Part shown: positions 25,703 to 32,351 of the stretch, piece after piece
Layout of the letters: the number at the start of each line of letters is the position of its first letter
Position numbering within the stretch: the stretch's first letter is position 1
Assembly (NCBI GenBank): GCA_029260755.1
Contig: JAJDCQ010000128.1
Coordinates: 1-64,000 of the forward strand
Length of the DNA: 64,000 nucleotides
Direction of reading: 5' to 3'
Origin: Planctomycetota bacterium
Lineage (GTDB): Bacteria > Planctomycetota > J058 > JAJDCQ01
Program-made: the position numbers and the translations under genes
The notes under the pieces: model-generated
What the model saw: only the letters and a program-made list of their open reading frames with translations
Databases searched by the model: none
What the model was told of the DNA's origin: nothing

Positions 25703-26416
25703 ATGACCCGTTCCAGGATCGCCGCCGGCATCGCCGCCCTGGCGGTCGCCTCGCTCGCCGTCGTTCTCGGCGCTCGCCCCGCGGTGATCGTCTGGCACGC
25801 CCGCGGCCTCGACGATCCCGATCCCGCCCGTCGGGCGGCGGCCGCCCGGGCGGTCGCGGGGGTCGGCCGCGCCTCGGAGCTCGCCCGATCGCGACTGCGC
25901 GCGGCCCGGGCTGCCCACCCCGACGAGGACGCGATCCTCGAGGCGCTCGCCGCGGTCGTGTCGGCGTCCGAGCGGCTCGAGCTCGTCGCCGAGGCGCTTC
26001 GCGACCGCGTCTCGCTCGCGTTCGCCGGCCCGTTCGGGAGGTGGCCGATCCAGGCGAGGGTCGATGGGCTCCCGGATGTGGGCGCGTTCGCTCGTGGCTG
26101 GACGCAGCCGTTCGCCCTCGATCTCCGCTTGCTCGAGGTCGATCCCGTGCGCGCCGTCGAGGTGCGTCTCGTCCTCGACGAGGGCCGCGCGCTCGCGCCG
26201 GCGTTCGTCGTCGAGGGGGATGAGCTGCGCGACCACGACGTCATCGAGCTGACCATGCCCGCGGACGTCCCCCTGGGGCGCGTCACCCTGATCGCCGAGC
26301 TGCGCCTCCTCGACGGGAACGGCGAGCCGATCGGGGTCGGCGCGTTCGTCGATCGCCGGCTCAGGGTTCCGGTCGCGACGGCGATCGTGGTCGCCGAGAC
26401 CGTGAGCTGGCGCTGA
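25703..26416 (+). CDS. Membrane-anchored or exported protein, unknown function
   Basis: A 237-residue protein with an N-terminal hydrophobic helix (about residues 5-27), which is either an uncleaved anchor or signal peptide. Residues ~35-110 are helical and HEAT-like, and the rest is beta-rich with an immunoglobulin-like alternation of hydrophobic strands ending in AIVVAETVSW. The ATG follows AAGGGAGA by 6 nt. It precedes the lipoprotein gene by 54 nt on the same strand. No family recognised. Confidence 0.7.
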   Translation: MTRSRIAAGIAALAVASLAVVLGARPAVIVWHARGLDDPDPARRAAAARAVAGVGRASELARSRLRAARAAHPDEDAILEALAAVVSASERLELVAEALRDRVSLAFAGPFGRWPIQARVDGLPDVGAFARGWTQPFALDLRLLEVDPVRAVEVRLVLDEGRALAPAFVVEGDELRDHDVIELTMPADVPLGRVTLIAELRLLDGNGEPIGVGAFVDRRLRVPVATAIVVAETVSWR

Positions 26417-26470
26417 GGCGAAGGCCGGCCGCTTGACCGCGCTCGCCGCGGCGGCGAACGTCGACGAGTG

Positions 26471-27853
26471 ATGCGCACGCCCGCCGTCGTCCTCCTCGTC
26501 GTCAGCTCGGCCATGGCCCTTGCCGCGTCCGGCTGTCGCTCCGACCCGCCCTACCGGGCCGAGAACGACCCGGGCGCCGGCGGACCGACGGCGCTGTCCA
26601 TTCACGAGAAGGCCGACCGGTTCGAGCGCCTCCTCGAGGAGCGCCACGTCAGCCCCGACGGGCTGCTCCTCTACCGCGTTCGCCTGAAGGACCCGGCGTT
26701 TCTCGCCGGGCAGCCCTACTACGAGGACTACGCCGACCAGGCGATCTGGGGCGGGTGTCTCCTCGCGGCGGAGTGCTTCCGGTTCGCGGTGACGGGGAGC
26801 GACGAGGCGCGGGCCGCCGCGGTGAAGGCGTTCGGCGGGATCGACCTCATCCTCAGCGTCAGCGGCGAGCCGGGGCTCGCGGTCCGGTCCGTCGCGCCGG
26901 CCGCCGCGATCGCCGCGCACCCCGAGCCCGATCCGACCGCGAAGTGGGAGCCCGCGGCGCCGCCGTGGGAGCGCTTCGTCTACCGCGGGAACGTGAGCAA
27001 GGACCAGTACGCCGGGCTCGTCTTCGGCCTGGCCGTCGCGTGGCGTCACCTCGCCCCGCACGAGCCCGAGGTCGCGGCGCGCATCCGGCACCACGCCGGC
27101 GCGATCGTCGATCGCCTGCTCCGCGACCGGATGATCCTGACCGAGCGCGGCGAGCCGACCCGCTTCGGCAACGTCCGCGGCCGGATCCTCGGAGCGCCGA
27201 TCGGCGTGAACGCGCTGATCGCGCTCGGCGCCTTCCGGCTCGCCCACGACGCGACGGGCGATCCTCGGCACGTCCGCGCCTACCGGCGGATGATCGTCGA
27301 CGGTGGCTACGACGAGATCGCGTACTGGGCCCGGGCCGCGCTCCCGTCGCTCGGCCTCGAGAACCACAACAACGACAACATGGCCTACCTCGGCTTCTAC
27401 GCGACGATGACGCTCGAGCGCGACCCCGAGGTGATCGCCGAGCTCCGGGCGGGGCTGCGGCGGGCCTGGATCGACGACCTCCGCGCGCACGACAACCCGT
27501 TCTGGACCTTCATCCACGTCTCGCTCGTCGAGGACGACGACGAGGCGGTCGCCGCCGCCGTCGAGCAGCTCCGTCGTTACCCCGAGCGCCTCGTCGCCCG
27601 CCCCGTCGATCTCCGAAGGCGGTCCGACATCCCGCGCCGCTGGTTCCGGAGCCGCAAGGGCGTCCCTCGCTCGGCCGTCGCGCTGCCGATGGATCTCCGG
27701 ACGCCGAGCACCTTCGCCTGGCGAAGCTGCCCGTTCGCCCTCTACGACGACATCGGGATGCCGCCCGACACGCTCGCCTACTCGGGCGTCGACTACGTCC
27801 TCGCCTACTGGCTCGGGCGTCATCACGGGCTGATCCCGCCGCCGGGCGACTAG
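26471..27853 (+). CDS. Lipoprotein with predicted alpha/alpha-barrel fold
   Basis: A 460-residue predicted lipoprotein: the signal peptide ends in LAASGC. The mature protein is helical with repeated aromatic and acidic motifs (YYEDYADQAIWGG, ENHNNDNMAYLGFY, DNPFWTFIHVSL), in the style of six-hairpin or (alpha/alpha)6-barrel glycosidases and their non-catalytic relatives. I do not recognise a defined glycoside hydrolase family and cannot name catalytic residues. The start may be this ATG or the adjoining GTG. Cotranscription with the preceding exported protein is likely. Confidence 0.75.
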   Translation: MRTPAVVLLVVSSAMALAASGCRSDPPYRAENDPGAGGPTALSIHEKADRFERLLEERHVSPDGLLLYRVRLKDPAFLAGQPYYEDYADQAIWGGCLLAAECFRFAVTGSDEARAAAVKAFGGIDLILSVSGEPGLAVRSVAPAAAIAAHPEPDPTAKWEPAAPPWERFVYRGNVSKDQYAGLVFGLAVAWRHLAPHEPEVAARIRHHAGAIVDRLLRDRMILTERGEPTRFGNVRGRILGAPIGVNALIALGAFRLAHDATGDPRHVRAYRRMIVDGGYDEIAYWARAALPSLGLENHNNDNMAYLGFYATMTLERDPEVIAELRAGLRRAWIDDLRAHDNPFWTFIHVSLVEDDDEAVAAAVEQLRRYPERLVARPVDLRRRSDIPRRWFRSRKGVPRSAVALPMDLRTPSTFAWRSCPFALYDDIGMPPDTLAYSGVDYVLAYWLGRHHGLIPPPGD

Positions 27854-27956
27854 ATGAGCTGCCTACGAACACATGGCGAACAGACCGTCGCTCGCGCACT
27901 CGGTCGGCTCCCGACCGCGCCGGATTGGAGCCAAGCTCCAGCGCCGTTGGGATCTG

Positions 27957-27985
27957 TTGACAAGGTCCGATCCCTCTGCTATCGT
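27957..27985 (+). promoter_or_regulatory. Sigma-70-type promoter for the 28-kb signalling genes
   Basis: Perfect TTGACA, a 17-nt spacer and TATCGT. Start is predicted near 27992, about 63 nt before the first MshEN-like gene. Confidence 0.65.
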
Positions 27986-28054
27986 GCGCCGCGAAGCCCC
28001 ACACACCATTAGTGCACTCAGGTTGGGAAGTTACAGCGAGCTGACGGAGCCGCC

Positions 28055-28654
28055 ATGGCCGACGACGATGCGCTCGGTGAGCTGCTGGTTCGCGAGAACC
28101 TCATCTCCTCGCAGCAGCTCAAGAAGGCGATCGACTTCCAGGAATCGCTCGGAGGCGATCTTCGCGATGTCATCGTGAAGCTCGGCTTCGTGAAGGAGTC
28201 GGTCCTCTCGACCGTCGTGGCGACGCAGCAGCACGTCAAGGCCGTCGAGATTCACGACTCCGACATCGACGACGACCTGATGAAGAAGATCCCGGTGGAG
28301 AGGGTCGAGCAGTATCAGATCCTGATCCTCAAGGGAGCCGGTCCGAACCTCCCGGTGGCGATGGCCGATCCCAACGACGTCGCCGCGATCGAAGAGGTGC
28401 AGTTCCTCACGAGTCGGGTGGTCGAGCCCAAGGTCGCCCCCAAGTCGGCGATCCGGAAGGCGATCAATCGTTACGTTCAGCGCCAGGCCGGTCTCGAGTC
28501 GGACGACTTCATCGAGTCGACCGAGGACGACCTGATCGGTGCGCTCCGGAACGCCTCGGTCGAGGTGCTCGTGCGGGCGTGCCTCCTGACCCTCGTCGAC
28601 AAGGGAGTCGTCTCGAGCGACGAGGTGATTGGTAGACTCAAGAAAGTGGAGTGA
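28055..28654 (+). CDS. Stand-alone MshEN/GspE-N-like protein A
   Basis: A 199-residue protein resembling the N-terminal domain of type II secretion/pilus ATPases without the ATPase. Residues ~5-35 (LGELLVRENLISSQQLKKAIDFQ) and ~36-60 (LRDVIVKLGFVKESVLSTVVATQQ) follow the two-part MshEN pattern of LGxxLxxxGxI...LxxxLxxQ. The following domain has the IPVERVEQYQILIL and VAMADPNDVAAIEEVQFLTSRVV features of GspE-N. The last 50 residues are helical. MshEN domains are known c-di-GMP receptors; whether this one binds is untested, as the leading Arg-Leu-Gly is only partly kept. It is transcribed with the HU-receiver-HATPase gene 106 nt downstream. Confidence 0.82.
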   Translation: MADDDALGELLVRENLISSQQLKKAIDFQESLGGDLRDVIVKLGFVKESVLSTVVATQQHVKAVEIHDSDIDDDLMKKIPVERVEQYQILILKGAGPNLPVAMADPNDVAAIEEVQFLTSRVVEPKVAPKSAIRKAINRYVQRQAGLESDDFIESTEDDLIGALRNASVEVLVRACLLTLVDKGVVSSDEVIGRLKKVE

Positions 28655-28760
28655 GCGGTCCCGCCGGGCCTCCGCGGAAGCGGTCGCCCCTCGAGTCGGG
28701 AACGCCCCAGCGGCCAGGGCCACGTGACGGCTACGTCGGCCTAGATGGAAGGAGCGCCGG

Positions 28761-29873
28761 ATGACGGAAGCGCTCGCGAAGAAGGAAATCGCGGACGAGC
28801 TCGAGACGAAGTGCGAGCTCTCGGCCGACAAGGCCGAGACCGTCGTCGACACCGTCGTCGAATACGTGAAGGCGCAGCTGCTTCGGGGCAACACGGTCAC
28901 CCTGAAGGACTTCGCCAATCTCAAGATCGTCGAGAAGAAGGCGCACATCGTCAAGGACCCCGAGACGGGACATCAGTACATCTCGCCTGCCGAGAACGTC
29001 CTCTCGTGCGTCCCGATCGACAACTTCCAGAAGCAGATCGAGAGCGCCAAGCTCTCCTCGATCATCATGGCGCTCCCGCACAACGATCCGTTCGCGCGGG
29101 TGATCGAGTTCCACTTCTCGCGCGTCGGCTGGAAGGTCGTCGTCGTGAACGGCGTCGACGAGTGCCTCCAGACGCTGAAGAAGAGCGGCGCCTACCTCAC
29201 GATCGTCGACCACGGTCTGAAGGACAGCCAGCGCCTCATCGAGGAGATCAAGTGCTCCAAGGGCACGAGCATGATCCCGCTGATCACGCTCTACCCCTCC
29301 GACAAGGATCCCGAGAAGTCGACCGACTTCGTGATCCTCGGCGACGAGCACCTCGTCGAGCCGTTCGAGGTCTACACCCTCCTCATGCTCGCGGAGAGCG
29401 AGCTCGCGCGAAGCAGCGAGGAGGAGGTGATCTTCGAGCAGCAGGTGAGCTTCCAGTTCGGCACGACCGAGGAGAACCTCGAGCGGGCGAACCAGCTCGG
29501 CCAGCGTCTCTTCCGGGCGAGCCCGCTCGACGAGGAGGCTCAGGTCGCGATGAGCGCCGCGTTCCGCGAGGCGTGCGGCAACGCCGGCCAGCACGGAAAC
29601 AAGGACAACCCGAGCAAGCTCATCAAGGCGCTCTACCTCCTCGACCGCGAGAAGCTCACCGTCGTCGTCAGCGACGAGGGCCCGGGCTTCGAGCACTCGA
29701 CCTACACCCTGCGCGGCGAGACGAAGGACGCGGTCAGCGCGGCCCGTGAGCGTCACCACCAGGGTCGCGTCGGCGGCCTCGGGATCATGCTCATGATGAA
29801 GTGCGCCGACAAGCTCGAGTACAACGACGTCGGCAACATGATCACGCTGACGAAGTACATCCGCCCGTCCTAG
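28761..29873 (+). CDS. HU-like DNA-binding domain fused to receiver-like and RsbW-like ATPase domains
   Basis: A 370-residue three-domain protein. Residues 1-93 match an HU/IHF fold: the N-terminal helix pair, VTLKDFANLKIVEKK (HU has VxLxGFGxFxV) and the arm KDPETG with the intercalating Pro67 position. Residues ~98-215 look like a receiver domain with Asp150 (LTIVDHGL) and Thr176, but the conserved Lys is Glu200 (VEPF), so phosphorylation may be lost or altered. Residues ~225-370 are a GHKL ATPase of the RsbW/SpoIIAB kind: N-box Glu270-Asn274 (EACGNAGQHGN), DEGPGF at 305-310 and GGLGI at 338-342, all intact. RsbW proteins phosphorylate STAS partners and bind sigma factors. The start follows GGAAGGAG. 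Confidence 0.9.
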   Translation: MTEALAKKEIADELETKCELSADKAETVVDTVVEYVKAQLLRGNTVTLKDFANLKIVEKKAHIVKDPETGHQYISPAENVLSCVPIDNFQKQIESAKLSSIIMALPHNDPFARVIEFHFSRVGWKVVVVNGVDECLQTLKKSGAYLTIVDHGLKDSQRLIEEIKCSKGTSMIPLITLYPSDKDPEKSTDFVILGDEHLVEPFEVYTLLMLAESELARSSEEEVIFEQQVSFQFGTTEENLERANQLGQRLFRASPLDEEAQVAMSAAFREACGNAGQHGNKDNPSKLIKALYLLDREKLTVVVSDEGPGFEHSTYTLRGETKDAVSAARERHHQGRVGGLGIMLMMKCADKLEYNDVGNMITLTKYIRPS

Positions 29874-29902
29874 TCGGCCACCGCGGGACGATCGATCGGA
29901 AG

Positions 29903-29924
29903 CGCCCACGCGAACGCGTGGGCG
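29903..29924 (+). terminator. Terminator hairpin after the HU-receiver-HATPase gene
   Basis: CGCCCACGCG and its exact complement CGCGTGGGCG flank AA, 29 nt after the stop codon, followed by TCTTCGTG. Confidence 0.7.
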
Positions 29925-29942
29925 TCTTCGTGTACCGACTGG

Positions 29943-30168
29943 CTGTCAGCTATCAGCTATCAGCTATCAGCTATCAGCTATCAGCTATCAGCTTTCAGCT
30001 ATCAGCTATCAGCTTTCAGCTGTCAGCTTTCACTGTGCGCTGCGCTGTGCGCTATCCGCTCGCCGTGCCCTGCTAGCGCTCCGCCTCACGAGTGGCCGCC
30101 TCTGCGCCGCCGCTGATGGCCGTAACTGATAGCTGATAGCTGATAGCTGACAGCTGATAGCTGACAGC
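29943..30168. repeat. AGCTATC heptamer arrays in inverted orientation
   Basis: From 29943 to about 30030 there are about twelve 7-nt units (TATCAGC, TTTCAGC or TGTCAGC). From 30124 to 30168 the complementary units (CTGATAG, CTGACAG) occur about six times. The pair can form a long hairpin. The 7-nt period rotates the reading frame, giving the Gln-Leu-Ser-Ala-Ile-Ser-Tyr peptide in any frame, so it is not coding. The 367-nt gap between stop codons contains only this repeat and the two terminators. Confidence 0.9.
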
Positions 30169-30187
30169 CGAGCTGGCCAATGCAAAA

Positions 30188-30211
30188 CGGCCCACCTCTC
30201 TCGGCGGGCCG
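30188..30211 (-). terminator. Intrinsic terminator of the STAS gene
   Basis: On the minus strand CGGCCC and its complement, extended by two further pairs across a mismatch, form a stem followed directly by TTTTGCA. It lies 30 nt after the stop. Confidence 0.75.
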
Positions 30212-30240
30212 CTTCGCTCCTCGTCGTGCTGGTCGGCTGA

Positions 30241-31248
30241 CTAGCTGAGGTTCAGCGCCATCCGCAGGATGTTGCCGCCGCGCGGGTGCGGGAGGCACTC
30301 GACGCGGAAGGTGCGCGACGCGGTCGGCAGGACCGACTCGATCTGGCTCGACTCGAGCCGCCGGCCGGCGTCCGCCACCCGGATCAGGAACTGCGCCGGC
30401 CCGCGCTCGATGAACACGTGGTAGACGCCCTGCGGGTTGTTCGGATAGACGTGGCTGCTCAGCGCCTGGCAGACCTCGCCGACGCTCTTCTTCACCGCGT
30501 CGACGTTGCCGTTGTTGCACATCGCGCCGACGAACTCCTTGAGGCCTTCGGCGCACTCGGGCGTGCAGACGAGCGACAGGGTGACCGGGTTCGGCTTGTC
30601 CGGCTTGAGGAACCGGAGGTTCCCGTCGGTGCCGAGGGCGAAGAGGGCGAAGCAACGCGGGCACTTGTAGTTTCCGAAGTTCGGAACCTCGACCGCGACG
30701 CCGCAGCTCTGGCACTGGAGGAGGTAGGGGAACGACACCGCGCCGCCGGCCGCCTGCGGGGCCGGAGCCTGCGCGGGGGCCGGGGCCGGCGCTGGGCGCG
30801 GGGCCGGGGCTGGCGCGGGGGCCGGCGCCGGGGCGGAGACCCTCGACTCTGCCTTCGCCCCACTCGAGCTCGCCGAGCCGACCGCGGAGCCCGACTTCCC
30901 GAGCGCATCGAGCGCGCTCTTGAGATCGCTGCAGATCTCGAAGAACGCGTGCAAGCCGAGCATCTCGATGACGATCTTGACCTTGGCCGGCACCTTGATG
31001 AGCGCCATGCCGCCGCCGGTCGTCTTGAACGCGTCGGCGTACTTGACGAGCGAGCCGAGGCCCGTGCTGTTGACGTACTTGATCTTGGACATGTCGAGAA
31101 TCAGGCGCCGGACGCCCTTCTTCTTCATGTCCTCGAGTGCGTCCTGGAAGCTCACGACGGTGGTTCCGTCGATGGCGCCCGCCATCTCCGCGAGGGCAGC
31201 CAGCGGCTGACCATCGATGGGCTTCAGGTTGATCTCGAGACCTGCCAT
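30241..31248 (-). CDS. STAS-domain protein with zinc ribbon and degenerate ATPase-like tail
   Basis: A 335-residue protein. Residues 1-115 are a STAS anti-sigma-antagonist domain with the phosphoacceptor site VNSTGLGSL (Ser61). An Ala/Pro linker follows (about 138-165). Residues 177-197 carry a zinc ribbon (Cys177, Cys180, Cys194, Cys197). From about 220 the sequence resembles the start of an RsbW-like ATPase (VGEVCQALSSHVYP as N-box, then IRVADAG), but the N-box Asn and the glycine-rich lid are missing, so nucleotide binding is unlikely. It ends in a small beta segment. The gene is convergent with the HU-receiver-HATPase gene, whose ATPase is a natural candidate partner. Assignment of the tail is inference. 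Confidence 0.85.
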   Translation of the reverse strand: MAGLEINLKPIDGQPLAALAEMAGAIDGTTVVSFQDALEDMKKKGVRRLILDMSKIKYVNSTGLGSLVKYADAFKTTGGGMALIKVPAKVKIVIEMLGLHAFFEICSDLKSALDALGKSGSAVGSASSSGAKAESRVSAPAPAPAPAPAPRPAPAPAPAQAPAPQAAGGAVSFPYLLQCQSCGVAVEVPNFGNYKCPRCFALFALGTDGNLRFLKPDKPNPVTLSLVCTPECAEGLKEFVGAMCNNGNVDAVKKSVGEVCQALSSHVYPNNPQGVYHVFIERGPAQFLIRVADAGRRLESSQIESVLPTASRTFRVECLPHPRGGNILRMALNLS

Positions 31249-31390
31249 GACCTGTCCTTCTGCCTACGTTCGCGCCCGGCAAAGCGCTCGCTCGACCTCG
31301 CTTCGAGACGGATCTCGGGGCGGTGGTCGTGCGCTCGAAAGCCCGGCGCGCGGGTTGGTTGTGTTCAGGCGAGATGGCGAAACCAGGGGA

Positions 31391-31419
31391 GTTATAGCAG
31401 TCGACGTTGCGGGGGTCAA
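31391..31419 (-). promoter_or_regulatory. Sigma-70-type promoter for the STAS gene
   Basis: Minus strand TTGACC (31419-31414), 17-nt spacer, TATAAC (31396-31391). Start near 31384, with a leader of about 135 nt. Confidence 0.7.
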
Positions 31420-31482
31420 GGAACCCGGCGTCGGCCGCAGCCCGCGGGCGATGGGCGCGGGCGCGGACCGGGAGGGGTCGGG

Positions 31483-31512
31483 TTGCAACGGTCCCAGCTC
31501 AGTTGCTATCAT
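31483..31512 (+). promoter_or_regulatory. Promoter for MshEN-like protein B
   Basis: TTGCAA, an 18-nt spacer and TATCAT, back to back with the STAS promoter in the 382-nt divergent interval. The GCTATC(A/G)T -10 region is shared with the promoter at 27957-27985. Confidence 0.55.
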
Positions 31513-31630
31513 CCGCGCCGGGTAGCCGATCGTCCGACTCAAACCGTTGGACGGGTGCCCCTTGAGGTGCTCCAAGCTCTCCGTTCCAACGCCGTGGGTC
31601 CCGGCGACCCGAGAGACCCGAGAGAGACTG

Positions 31631-32323
31631 ATGGCGACCGCGACACTCACCGAGCAGCAGCTCCGCCTGGGTAAGGTCCTGATGGCGGCCGGGCCCGTCA
31701 CCCACGAGTTCCTCAAGCAGGAGCTCGAGAGCTCCGGCAAGGCCGCGAGCGCGCTCGGTCGCGCGCTCGGGCAGTCGGGGTTCGTGACCGAGGCGGAGCT
31801 CGCCCGGACGCTCATCGCGCGCCATCGCATCCCGAAGATCAACCTCAAGAACACCAACATCCCGCTGAAGACGATCGCCGTCCTCACGCCCGAGACGGCG
31901 AGCGAGTGCCGCGCCCTTCCGATCGATCGCATCGGCAAGGTGCTCGTGATCGTGACGCCCGACATCTTCAACGCCGACGCGATCCAGCGGCTGCGCGACA
32001 TGACCGGCTTCCACGTGTCGATCATCCAGTGCGCCGCCGAGGGCTTCGATCAGATCCTCTCGGACTATTACGGGCGCCTGGCCGAGAAGCCCGAGATCGC
32101 CCGCGAGGTCCAGGCCGAGATCGGGCGCTCGATGCCCGGCGCCGCGGCGGCGCGGCCAGCTGGCGGCGGCGGCGCGCCCGGTCGCCTGAGCGCGATCGCG
32201 GCGAACGAGGACGAGCTGAAGAAGGCGGTCGCCCTCGAGGGCTACCACATGGACCTGGCCGCTCGCTGGGACCACCTCTTCGCCTCGGACGGCCCGGTCG
32301 AGGCTGAAGAGATCCTCCTCTAG
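31631..32323 (+). CDS. Stand-alone MshEN/GspE-N-like protein B
   Basis: A 230-residue relative of the protein encoded at 28055. It keeps the MshEN pattern better: RLGKVLMAAGPVTHEFLKQEL followed by LGRALGQSGFVTEAELARTL. The GspE-N part has ECRALPIDRIGKVLVIVTPD and ADAIQRLRDMTGFHV. A Gly/Ala-rich linker and a helical tail replace the ATPase. The ATG just before the first domain is preceded by GAGAGA; an upstream frame start at 31547 is unlikely. It is divergent from the STAS gene and convergent with kinase 3, and its promoter resembles that of protein A, suggesting shared control. Confidence 0.82.
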   Translation: MATATLTEQQLRLGKVLMAAGPVTHEFLKQELESSGKAASALGRALGQSGFVTEAELARTLIARHRIPKINLKNTNIPLKTIAVLTPETASECRALPIDRIGKVLVIVTPDIFNADAIQRLRDMTGFHVSIIQCAAEGFDQILSDYYGRLAEKPEIAREVQAEIGRSMPGAAAARPAGGGGAPGRLSAIAANEDELKKAVALEGYHMDLAARWDHLFASDGPVEAEEILL

Positions 32324-32351
32324 CCGACCCTTTTTTGGCGTCGCTCGCTCG

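Noticed and set aside
29801-30076. Open frame with repeated QLSAIS peptides
   Set aside because: The peptide is produced by the heptamer repeat in any frame; there is no start signal or conservation argument.
29943-30168. CRISPR-like array
   Set aside because: Units are 7 nt and contiguous with no spacers, and no cas genes are in the window.
32324-32351. T6 run between convergent genes as an intrinsic terminator
   Set aside because: I could not find a convincing GC-rich stem directly before the run.
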